Shown here: positions 1-11,400 of the stretch, piece after piece | How the letters are laid out: every line of letters starts with the position of its first letter | Numbering within the stretch: the stretch's first letter is position 1 | DNA from: Azadirachta indica | Taxonomy: Eukaryota; Streptophyta; Magnoliopsida; Sapindales; Meliaceae | DNA: 64,000 nt | Assembly: GCA_022749755.1 (NCBI GenBank) | Contig: CM040452.1 | Location: 14,216,350-14,280,349 of the forward strand | Reading direction: 5' to 3' | Program-made: the position numbers and the translations under genes | The notes under the pieces: model-generated | Seen by the model: the letters and a program-made list of their open reading frames with translations, nothing else | Told to the model about the DNA's origin: nothing | The model's database searches: none

Positions 1-3000
1 ATACAAAATGCGGTTGCTCTAATAGTGTAATAATGCACAGCACAAACCAAAGCGCAGGAGATAAGAACAAGCTAAAGAAGATTCATTATAGATCTCAAAA
101 TCAAACCCCACCTCTAAGCATCCAAAAGAAAGCCCACAAAGACGCAGAAGCTAAAAAACAAAGTAGAATGGCAAAGAAGCAAAAACCCACCAAGCAATTC
201 AGAAGACCAGTTAAAAGTGAAGAGAAAAGAAAGCCTAAAAAAGAAGTGTACCTTATAGTGTTAAAGATCACAACTTTGAGCTTTGCTTTTGCAGTGGAGA
301 AAAAGAGAAAGCACCCACTCACTCTCTATTCTCTAATGACTAACTCATTCATTCACTACAGTGCTGTAGAGAGAGATAAAAGAGAGCGATGTGTGAGAGC
401 TCCTCTTCTCTGAAATGTGTGGAGAGAGAGGAGAAAAAAAATAAAAAAGAAAACTTTAGAGAGAGAGAGAGAGTAGAAAAAAGGTCTTTGATGAGAGTCT
501 TAAAAGAGAGTTTGGTTGGGTCTACCATGGAAAAGAGAGTCAAAGTCTAGTGCTTTGAGGTTCAATAATTATTATATTTCAATGTATTTTGTTTTGCTTT
601 GTGACTGAAAACGGACTTTTGTTCTAAAAAACATTAGAAACAAGTGTCAAGTGTCTTAATCAAAGCATATGGGCCTCAAAAGGCTCCAAGCTGTCTCTTC
701 TCATGCTTTATGGGCCTCCTTTTTTCAGTTCTTGAGTTTCCCATTTAGGGCTTCAAGGTCTTTGGAAATGACCAGTTGTGTCCCTTTTAGCCACCTTTTT
801 TGGTGGTCCTTAAACAGCTTTTTTAATGCTTTTTGGTTGTTGATAGATGTTCTTCAAGTCCATCGTTTGTTTGGTTGATTTGGTCATTCTTGAATATTGA
901 ATCTGACCAAAGGGATGAGATTAATGAAGTATTGAATAGATAAGCTTTGTTATAACAATACAAATAAATAATTCAAAGATAGAGATGAATGTGAGATGAA
1001 CAATGAAGCAATTTCAAAAATCAAGATTGCAGTTCTTTTTTTTTTTTATTGTTCATTTTCCCTCTCTTAGGATTTGGTACATTTTATATGAATATGAAGT
1101 GATACAACTGAGAACAAATACATGCAGAAGGTGGATAGGATCTCCTTTTGAGATAAATGAAGCAACGTCTGAAGTCCGAAGTAAGATACCGAAGTTCGAG
1201 GACTGGGGAAGTGCAGCTCTGAACAAAGCACAGAAAAGTGAACAGAAAATCCTCATTAATCCCAACAGTATCTAAATGAGGTGGACTGAAATAATGACCA
1301 CTCATGCTCACCACAGAAAAAACCATCTTATAAACGGAATGTTTACATAACAAGCCGAACAGCTAAATCTTCCAGGCAGATTTGTTTCTCAATATCTTTG
1401 GCAAAACATGGGACAGCTCATTAAATGCTTTAAATATAATCTTTCTTGACATATCCCCGTTTTGAAGATTTTCTAATCCTCTTGTGAAGTATGGATATTA
1501 CGGAATGCTTAACTGAAAACATATAACAAACTTCATAAATGTCCTCAACCTCAACAGAGCTCTTAAGCTGTTGTTGATGTGTTATGCATAGTATTGACAT
1601 AAAACTTTAGAGACCAGATTTGCCAATTACCAAATTATGTCATATCAAATATGGCATTTCTAGCTAACCTCCAATTTCTATCGCAATTAACAATCTGTTG
1701 CTGTCTTATCTTATCTTCAGACATGAACTGTGTGGTTGATGGGACAAGCTAGTGTTTTGAAAAGATAAAAAAAAATGAGAGATGTTAATTATGATTTAAG
1801 GCATGTACGAAGAGTTATTATTTCTTATAAACAGTAAATAATTATAATAGTCACTGTTAATGTGAATAATTAACAACTGTGTATGTGAATAGTAATTTTC
1901 AAGGAATAAATTTTATTAAAAAAAAAAAGAAAAAGGAAAAACTCATTTTGGGTTGTTTTAACCCACCCACAGCCACTTCCAAAAGTTAGTTCACTTTCAG
2001 AATTGCTTCTTGTTCAAGAGCTTGGTGTAAACAAAAATGAACAAGTTGGGTTGGGTAAGTGATTTGATTCATTTGACCTGCCTAACCAGTGGGTTAGATC
2101 TGGAACATGACACATATTTTAACTATGTTTTAAGAGTAATTTAATCATCAGATTATGTCACTGGGTTAAGTCAAGACCAGCTTTGTTTTTCTCTGCTGGC
2201 CTAGTAATCATTCAGGTTTTATAATAATGACATTTATTTTAATATTGCAAATTAGGTGTCAATATCTGGATCCTCACTTTGTATTAACACTTCAACCCAT
2301 GCTAATAATTTTTTCACTTGTTAATTATATTTGAGATCAGTTGTTATATCGTGCCCATCCCACAAATGTCAAATCAATAATGTTTAGCGACAAAAGCCCA
2401 CTAATCTGTTAGTCAAATATGATTGTGGAGAATACTCAGTCAATGGATTTTTCTCTATTTTTGGGTCAAATTAATTACAGGCTAATATTACTTAATTGCA
2501 AATGTAAAACAAAATCAATCAATCTTGAGCAAATCCATGATTTCTTCAGTGCAGTGAGCAGGCTTGTGACTTGACAGAGCAGACCAAGAATCTTTTGTTA
2601 TGATGGACAGGTATGTCCACATGCTTCATGTGGGTGACTGACTGTGTAAAGGCATCAGAGCACACATAGGCTTGGAACACTTTGCACTAACCAATAACTT
2701 TACAAGAATTGTGGCCAAACTGCAGAGAGAGAGCAAAAGAAAAACACCCGGATGAAGATGAAGTGTGAAGCAATATTGCGTGCGGCCACATGGTGTAGAT
2801 GTACAAACCTCAAACAATTCCAACTCCCGTCCCACCCAAACATCCTTTTTCAAAATTATTTTTGAATAACAATAATAGAACAGTAATCACTGAGCTTAGA
2901 ATTTATAAATTAGATGAGAATCCTTTCATCACTATGAGTATGGAGCTGAGCACTTCACAAATAATGTTTTCCCTGTAACAACTCATTTTTCATTGCCACA

Positions 3001-3148
3001 TTCAAAAGAGATCTCATATTTATGAACTGAATCAAAAGAGGTTCTCCAATTCTAAAATGAAGGAATATATTGCTTATAAATGAGGAAAACAAGCATTTAA
3101 AGTAATCATCCCTTTGTTTACAATTGGCCACGACCTGTCAATAAAACT
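1..3148. other. Intergenic region, no gene recognised
   Basis: AT-rich DNA with short open frames only, none of which resembles a known protein or shows a credible exon chain. The first 550 bases are purine-rich on the plus strand (GA tracts near 428-475), which on the minus strand reads as a CT-rich leader or promoter. A gene lying to the left of the window and transcribed leftward could begin here, but that is a guess. Bases below 3149 also include the 3' UTR and downstream flank of the RPAC1-like gene. Confidence 0.5.
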
Positions 3149-6100
3149 TTAAGAAAGCTCAGTAATCACACGTTCACACTTGTCCTCCAAAATCTTCACA
3201 GCCTCAGTAAATAAAACTTCAGGAGGTGATGCCCCGGTTGATTCAATAGTAACTGGATAGCGAGAACATGTGAAATGAGAACTTGCACCCTTAAAGTTTT
3301 TCAATGAACAATAGTGCATAATTTAGGACTCAAACTGTAGCGACAAAATTACAGAATTGGAAAGGGTTGGAGGTTGGAATTTTTAGTGCCTATCCCCAAC
3401 CATCTAGAACTGGTAAAAAGTAACATCCCATCATCATACAGTAACAGAAGATATAGTTTCCACTGGGATCACAATAAATGAGGTCACCTAGCCATTATAT
3501 CGCATACAAGCTAAATTTTAATATTTCTGTAGTTCCAATATGCATGGCATACTTACATATGAAATGATCTTTAACACGACGTAGTGAAACACGTTTCTCC
3601 CATTCTTCTCCACCTCTTAAGCATTCCCTACAAAGTGTGCAAGCACGTGGTCGTGCTACTGTTGCCCTTTTTCTACCTGCTTACAACAAAATCACTAGTG
3701 AGGCGAGTGGTGCCAATAGGTAAGAAAAAATTTCTCAGTGAAAACAGAAATGGTCACATGATTGCATATCCTAACAACTTAACTAGAAGACATTTTATGT
3801 AGCATGGTGCACCTGCCTAACTACAGTGACATGTTATTCAGACAAATATTTTCGAGAAAAATTTGTCTGCAATCAAATTTCCCAGTCTAAACCACACAGA
3901 GAAGAATAGGAAAAGAAAACAAAATCACTTCACCATTGCCAATATCTTCAATATCGAATACATTAACTGGGCAAGTCTTTACAAGTTTTTTAGCATCCTC
4001 ATCTTCAACATCTTCCAATAAAACAATCTACAAATAATGAATAAAATCTTAAAAACAGTTTCAAAAGAAATATGAAAACACAAATGGAGAAAGAAGCTTC
4101 AAAATTGTTCACTACTATGATTTGCTAACCTCAGGAAGCATCCGATACCAGGCAGTACCAACTGGGGACCACTTGGCATGCGTTTTACCCATGCCTTTAA
4201 CAGCATGTGCTTCTAATTCAATTTCCTACAAAAGAATGATGCCAAACATTACCCCTCAAACAATTTCAATCATTTACTAAAGCAGTAGTTGAAAATGGTT
4301 TTATTCGAACTTGAAGATAATAGTTCCTCTCACTTCAATAACATCATTGATTTTGATCAGAGATGGAATCAGCTTCAATCAACTAATAATTGGACTTGTA
4401 GGCCAAAGAAATCACTTCGACATCTTATTTCCTATATATGTTCACTCTGATGCTAATTAGGTTTAGAAATAAATTGTACCTGACCTAAATGAGTAACAAC
4501 CAAAACAGATAGAAACTTTTACCTGACCAGGACCAAGTCTAGCAATAGTAATGTCTAACATTGGACTAATTGGATTGTTGGAAAACTCTGGTAAGGAGTC
4601 TTGACTGCAACTAAATGAAGTATAGGTGCGTGGTTTCAATTCTGGATTTGAATCTGGTTTTGATTCCAAAAGAAGTTCACTCCCATTTGGTAACCACTTC
4701 AATTCATTAGATTTTACTGCATTAAATAAAACATAATCATCACCACTAGAGTAACTATCAAACTCATTAAAGCAAAAAATGTTCAACAAATCAGTATAGA
4801 TCACCAGAGCCACAACATACCTGTCATACGGGGTTTGCCTTGTTCACAACAGACATGAAGTTTAAAAACAATGGTGTTCTTTTCATTTGATGTATCATTT
4901 TCTATTGACAAAAATAGAAAGTCAAGAGAATGTACATTCAATGCTCAAAACCAACATGGTTAACCACAACATAAGAATAAAATTTACAATGTCATAAAAT
5001 GATATGCAAGAGAAATAGGCATATTTTAACAAACCTGACATATATGCAAAAAGCTGTGGATCAACAATTACTGGAATAAGACCCAACCTGTGAGCAAGAA
5101 CCTCATCTTGGACCACGGAAGTATTATTTGTAATAAGAACTTTTTCAATGCCCATGGTTGGAACCTGCATACATAATTATCATAACGAAATTCCATTAAT
5201 ACTAGGTAAGTCACTAACTTGCTGCATACATACAAAATCATAGCATTCATCCTAAAAACAGATCAAATAGGATGGACAAGAGGGGTCAATTTAATTAATC
5301 ATAGAATAATGGCATTCACCGCAAAAGAAAAAGGAAATAAACGGAAACAAAAAGACAGACTCCTTTCACCATCTATAGATATCAATAAAATAACATAATT
5401 CTTTAAGCTTGAAAAATGCTTAAATACACTTAACAAAGGAAATAATTTAAGCTATTGCCCTCATTCTCCCAAAGGGCATCTCACAGTATGCATGCAAGCA
5501 AAAAAGATATATATTACATGTAACTAGATGAACACTGCAAAAGAGATACCATATTAGACTAAGGAGATACTATAAAGCCACCTAGTTATACCACTGTTAT
5601 TCGAATTTGTTCAACACAGAAAATAACATTTTTAAATTTGGATCCATCATAAATTCCAAAATGATAGAACAATAACTACTCAAGGTTACAATACAGTATA
5701 ACATGAAATCAAGCATAACTGAATCTTCATGTAAAGAATAATCCTAAAGCTGTGTATAGTTACATACCTCAGCTATGAGGATCCTTCGAAATGCATTTGC
5801 AATTGATGCATCGATACCAATCAAATCAAACTCCATGTCTTCCTTTGTGAGTCGAATCACTTCAACTCCAAAATTCTTGCAGAAATTATCCAATTGTAAG
5901 CTATTGTCAACTCCCATAGAAGCATAAGCACCACCATACGTTACATTCTCTGTCTACACAAACTAAAATCATAAATTCAAAGAATTTAAGAGACAAATAA
6001 ACCAAAACCCACATCCTTCCCTCTTTATGGTAACTGAGAAAAAGAAACAGAACTTATTTTGATAAAGAAACAGAAAATGACATCGTGAAACAAATTAACT

Positions 6101-6605
6101 GAGACATATACGTGCTTATGAACTCAAAATTTCCATCTTGCAACGTGTTTAGAAATTAACAAAATTCATGACAGACAATAGAAAAAACCCCAGAAAAAGT
6201 AAAGGGCATGAATAAATATCAGCAGAGCGAAGGAGAATCAGCCGGAAATACATGAACAGAACCATCTTATAGTGCAACAAGCTCGAAATTTTCAATCTTT
6301 GCCGTATGTCCAAAGACAAATTAAGAAAACTTAGAAACACAAAGGATCAACTAGAAATACTGAAAAAAAAAAAAAAAGCGTAACAATCCCTAAGAAATCA
6401 CAATAACGAATAACTGCAGCATAGGTAAGTGCAAAAACGAAAAGGGTAAATAGAAAAGTACATGAATAGGAGCATCAAGGTTGCAGAGAACACGACTTCT
6501 CTGAAACTCAATGTGAGGTGGGAGCTTCGCAGGCACATCTGGCAAGTCCCAGACTGAAAATTTCTCTCCTTTTTTACCGTCTCTCTTCTCTTCCTGTTCA
6601 GCCAT
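3149..6605 (-). CDS. RPAC1: DNA-directed RNA polymerases I and III subunit RPAC1-like (AC40)
   Basis: This subunit of RNA polymerases I and III pairs with AC19, as the bacterial alpha subunits pair, and nucleates polymerase assembly in the nucleus. Nine exons on the minus strand: 6605-6462, 5953-5768, 5164-5035, 4901-4821, 4716-4523, 4225-4130, 4027-3934, 3676-3557 and 3252-3149, giving 382 residues with every junction in phase. The N-terminus has the family's short charged leader followed by the WDLPDVP segment. The core alpha-like motif ([18 protein letters not shown]) spans the exon 2/3 junction, followed by the [12 protein letters not shown] signature. The C-terminus carries the [16 protein letters not shown] helix region typical of the alpha dimerisation domain. 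The ATG at 6605 is chosen because upstream in-frame codons lack an ATG. Length fits the family. A telo-box lies about 40 bases upstream. The last exon could start about 30 bases earlier at another AG, but that breaks the frame. Confidence 0.93.
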
Positions 6606-6645
6606 TCGGTAATAGCTCAAAATTATTATTATGCTGTTGGTGGCA

Positions 6646-6660
6646 GGGTTTAGGGTTTAG
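6646..6660 (-). promoter_or_regulatory. Telo-box repeat upstream of RPAC1-like gene
   Basis: The plus strand reads GGGTTTAGGGTTTAG, which on the coding strand is two overlapping copies of the AAACCCTA telo-box, about 40 bases 5' of the start codon. In plants this element is enriched near the transcription start of ribosomal-protein and other ribosome-biogenesis genes. That use is known for the motif; its activity here is inferred from position and gene function. Confidence 0.6.
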
Positions 6661-8432
6661 CGAAAGAGAAAAGTAGCAATGAAAGTGGCAGTGGGCGTAG
6701 TGTAAATATAAAATGAAAGGAAGGATTGAAACTCGGCGACCTCATCCGCTTACCACGGACCCCGCCAATAAATTTTTAGGGATTTTATGGTTTATTACCG
6801 TTATTATTACACAAATTATTAATTTATTATTGGGGGAAAAATAAAATTTATGGTAATTTTAATGTAAATCTATTGTGATATTTTTCTTCTAAACAAAGGG
6901 GCTATAAAATATGTTCTAAAAGAAAATTTTCCAAATTTAGGGAAATTTTCTTTTTGAAAACATAATAATAATAATATAATAATAATAATAATAATAATAT
7001 TTTTTATTATGAATATAATAATAGAGTTTTCATTCTAAATCTCTATTAGAACTCCCATTTTTTATTTACAATTTTAACTTTAATTAAAATTTAATGAAAA
7101 ATATATTCAATTAAACTCATATATTTTAGTTTATATTAAACACTTTTTATGTCTCATTATTCATTATATATATATATATAAATATAATTCATTAATATTT
7201 CAACTAACTTTTTAGATTTTACTTATCATAAATTTTTATCTACTTTTTCAAACTCCAAATCAAATAAATAAATATTTATTTTACAATATGAATATTTTAA
7301 ATTGATACAGAAAATAATTATGAAAAATAATTAATTATAAAGAAAAAAATTTAATTACAAAATGAAATTTGGTGAGAATTTATATGTTATAAATTAATTA
7401 AATATATGTAAAAAAACTTAATTGATGTTATTAATTAAAACAAAAATTGAGAATAATGGGGTTATAGAGGAAGTTAAATACATTCTTCAAATTAAAGCTG
7501 GTGCATAAGAATATTTAATTATTTTAATATATTTTAATGAGATAAATAAAGAAAATGAGTTTTATAAAAAAATTTTGAAGTGTGACAATGGTATCGTGAC
7601 TCGCATAACAATATAGTACGGAATTTCAATTTTTTATTTCAAAAATTGCGAATGTACGCTTTTATCCTTCCTTGTTTTTCTGTTTTCCTTCAATGTCTAA
7701 TCTCTACCCGTTGCCCGAGCTTCAATTGAGAACATAAATTGAAAATTTCATCAAAGTTTTGCCACTCAACTCTCACAAACTTAGAGACCCTTGTTTAATG
7801 ACTATTGAATTATAATTCTCACATTAAAAGTTCATATCCCTAATGTTATTGATTGTTTCTGTATTATCAAAAATAGACTCGAATGATTGGAGAATTGGTG
7901 TATATGTCATATACATTGCAAAGAAAAAAAAAATACAAAAATGAAAGAAAGACAACAGAGAGGCACCATTTTATGAGACTTGCTCTTTGTAGACACCGCT
8001 AGCCCTGATAAAAGCCGCAGAAATATAAAATGTCATTGTTGTTCAACAACAATGATTAACTTTGGATACAGACAATCACATTTACAACAACCAACTAATG
8101 AGAACACGGTTGAATTTTCGACAGAGTGAACAAACAAAATTTTTTTGGGACCGGAACAGCCCAAGTTCATAATCCAAAGTAATGTCTTTCTTTTACCACT
8201 TATGATCAAAGCTAAAAGCAGAGAAGATAATTTAACTATCACAGATAACCAAAACTCTGCAGCAGAAGGGTTAAAGAACTTAAGCTTCTGATTAGTTCCT
8301 GAATAAGAACCATGCATGTTGTCCAGTGCGCAGAGCCAATGATTGCCAATTCTCAGTTCCTTCAGCATGCTCCTTGCTTATCAGAAATGTCTTTACCGGT
8401 TCACTAATAATGTTTTCTCTTTGGCCAATTTA
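6661..8432. other. AT-rich intergenic region between RPAC1-like and NOP2-like genes
   Basis: The right part should hold the 3' UTR of the NOP2-like gene and the left part the promoter of the RPAC1-like gene. In between lie an imperfect AAT trinucleotide array (6962-7000) and a short TA run (about 7166-7182). The DNA from 6830 to 7600 is extremely AT-rich. No coding potential was recognised. Confidence 0.6.
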
Positions 8433-11400
8433 TCATTTTTCATTACCGCTCTCCTTGCTTGCAGATGCCTTCTTTGTGCTAACCCTTTTTTCTCTTAAAG
8501 TTTTTCGCTTCTCTTCTCTGCAAGAATTTTTAAAAGAAACAAAAAATTAAGCTATGCAAAGCAAGTTTTTAATTACTGCAAAACATCCATGTTGTTTCAT
8601 ATCTTGCATTACTCATTTGTTGCTTACAGGATAACATATGAATTGAAACTTAGAGGGCTGCAATTAGAAGAGAAGCACAGTCATTCTTATGGACAGAAGA
8701 AGTCCGTTAGATGTGGAAGTCAGCCCTTTACCTGAGTTTAGATATTTCCTCTCTAGATGGGAATTTCCTTTTCTTACTTTTCTTTCCAGTGGATGGGGAC
8801 TCAACATTCCCATTTTCAGGTAAACTATTTTGCTTTTTCTTCAAATCCTTTGCCTTTTTAGTGCCTTTTCCCGTAAGAACCTGTTCAGACTTTTCTTCGG
8901 TCCTCATTTCACCATTGCTTATAGGTGTTTGCTCCACAGTTTCTGCAGACTCGGAAGCTGCTGGAGGAGTCTGCTTTGAATTGCTCATTTTCTTTAACTG
9001 TGAAAAGGGAAACAGATACCAAAAATCACGAACTTGTACAGAAGTAAAAGACCTGATATTTCAATCAGACACGCAGTCTCTAAGGACCATAAACCAATCA
9101 AATTAAAAACATCTTGGAACCTAGAAACTTAGATTTGCTATCAGCCAGGGTAGCAGAATGGACCCTTATGGTTCCCTTAAAACCACACTTCTGCAACAAT
9201 TTAGTTCTCATTCCTGATCAATGGGTTAAAAGCAAAGAGCTAACATTATCAGTGAGACTACTTACCCATATTGGTACATATTTCCTAGAAAAACTGTCAT
9301 TATTCACTCCAAGTTTTTTCACTCTGGCAAGATTACTCAGTTACAGAAGCTGAATAATAATGAGACCTTCACATTTCAAAATGATTTTCATTTACATAAC
9401 GATTTCCAGAAAGCTGCACTTGAATGCAAAAGGTAGATAAATTCTAATGCATGGTTTCCCCAAACACTGGATCTGAGAAATCAAACAACACTAGAAGCAC
9501 ACCTCAAAGATCAAGAAATACCTTCGCTACAAAGAATCCATCCATGTTGTGAACGTGTGGATAAAAACGCCTTGTCTTTTCCAAGGACGGATGAAATCGA
9601 TATTCCCTAAAGCGAACAAATCTGTAAAATAGAAGCTTTAGTATATGTGGAAATTAGAAAAGTTCACCACCAACCTCACTTCACATTATACAAGAGAAAG
9701 CATTACCCTGGACATCCAAAATCAAGTCCACATGGCACAAGTTTAACATCCCTCTTCTTGAGTGCATAGTCAATCACTGCTTCATTCTGCAACAAATAAT
9801 TCATAAAGAAGGTTATTTCATTAATTTTTCTTCTTTTGGGGATAGGGAATGCAGTTGGGATACAAGGAACTGGAAACTGGTAAGTACATTATTTTCAACA
9901 AACCTCGGGAACCATTATGGAGCATGTGGAGTAAACAATATATCCTCCAGATTTCGAATTAGCATCCACCATGTCAATTGCAGCAAGTATCAGTTGCTAC
10001 AAAGAAAGAACTAACTTAACACATAACAATAAAATAGCAGGAGAAAGAAAACAAGTATAGTAGAAGTATCCCCTTATGAGCTAGTAAGATAAAATGAAGG
10101 CAAATTGATGGATACCCCCCTGGACTATGGTGAAACGACAGATATCCCCTGATATTTTGATAAATGACACATACCCCCCTGACGTTAGTTTGTTGTTGAC
10201 TTTGAAAGGTCAATTTAGTAAAATAACTCATAATTAAAAGACCTAACCCTAATTTGACTTGCATTACCCACTCACCCGCCTACCCACCCACCCAAGCTTT
10301 CAAATAACACTCCCTCTTTCTCTTTTTTTTCTCTCTCTTCTAATTTTTTTGGTGGTCTTTTAGAAATGGTAGTGGGTTTTTGAGAAATAGTTGTGAAGAT
10401 GATGATGTTAGGAATCATAAACAAATACTCAACTTCTATTTGTGATATTAAACTTGTGAAATGGAGGATGGAATGGTGGAATTTAATGTGAGAAGTTGAA
10501 GAAAAGAAAAAGAATTTAAGAGTGAAAGAGAGAGAGAAGGAAGAAGAAGAGAGAGTAGATGAAGATTTATGTTTTTATAGCAAAATGACCAAACTTGCAT
10601 TACCCACTCACCTGCTACCCACCCACCCAAACTCTCAAATAACTCTCCCTCTTTCTCTCTTTCTCCGCCTTCTAATTTTTTTGGTGGTTTTTTAGAAATG
10701 GTGGTGGATTTTTGAGAAATAGTTGTGAAGAAGATGAAGTTAGGAATTATAAACAAATGCTCAACCTCTATTTATGATATTAAACTTGTGAAATGGAGGA
10801 TGGAAGGGTGGAATTTGATATTAGAAGTTGAAGAAAAGAAAGAGAAATTGAGGGTGAAAGAGAGGGAGAAGACGAAGAGAGAAGATGAAGATTTATGTTT
10901 TTACAGAAAAATGACCAAATTGTCCTTCAAAAACTAAGGGCAAAGTTAACAACAAACTAACATCAGGGGGGTATGGGTCATTTATCGAAACATCAGGGGG
11001 GCATCTGTCGTTTCTGAAATATCAGGGGGATTTCTGTCGTTTAGCCACAGTCCAGGGGGGTAGCCGTCAATTTCCCTAAAATGAATCATGCAAGTAACTT
11101 TTGTGGCACATTTCAACAGTTCCATTTCAGGGACACAAGGAGCACTAACAATTAGGTTTACACCTTATAATAAGAGGTGACTTGGATAGATTAGCATAAA
11201 TATACAAAAATTTAGTAACAGCATTAGTCTTCCCTGCTCCTCCCTTTGGACCGCAGTTCCAAAATGCATCTCAAAAAGCTAAAATACGTTGAGAGAGCAT
11301 ACCTTCTGCAAATGGGAGATTTTCTGGATATCTTCAAGGCTTTTAGAGGTTTTAACAGATTCATCTTTGGATATAACCTGCACATTATCAGGTAGAGATC

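Noticed and set aside
2626..2853. 75-residue minus-strand frame near a CACATG-rich stretch
   Set aside because: No similarity to a known family and no neighbouring exon in phase.
3252..3281. Earlier acceptor for the last exon of the RPAC1-like gene
   Set aside because: Using the AG before 3281 breaks the frame; the AG before 3252 gives the family's FTIESTG sequence.
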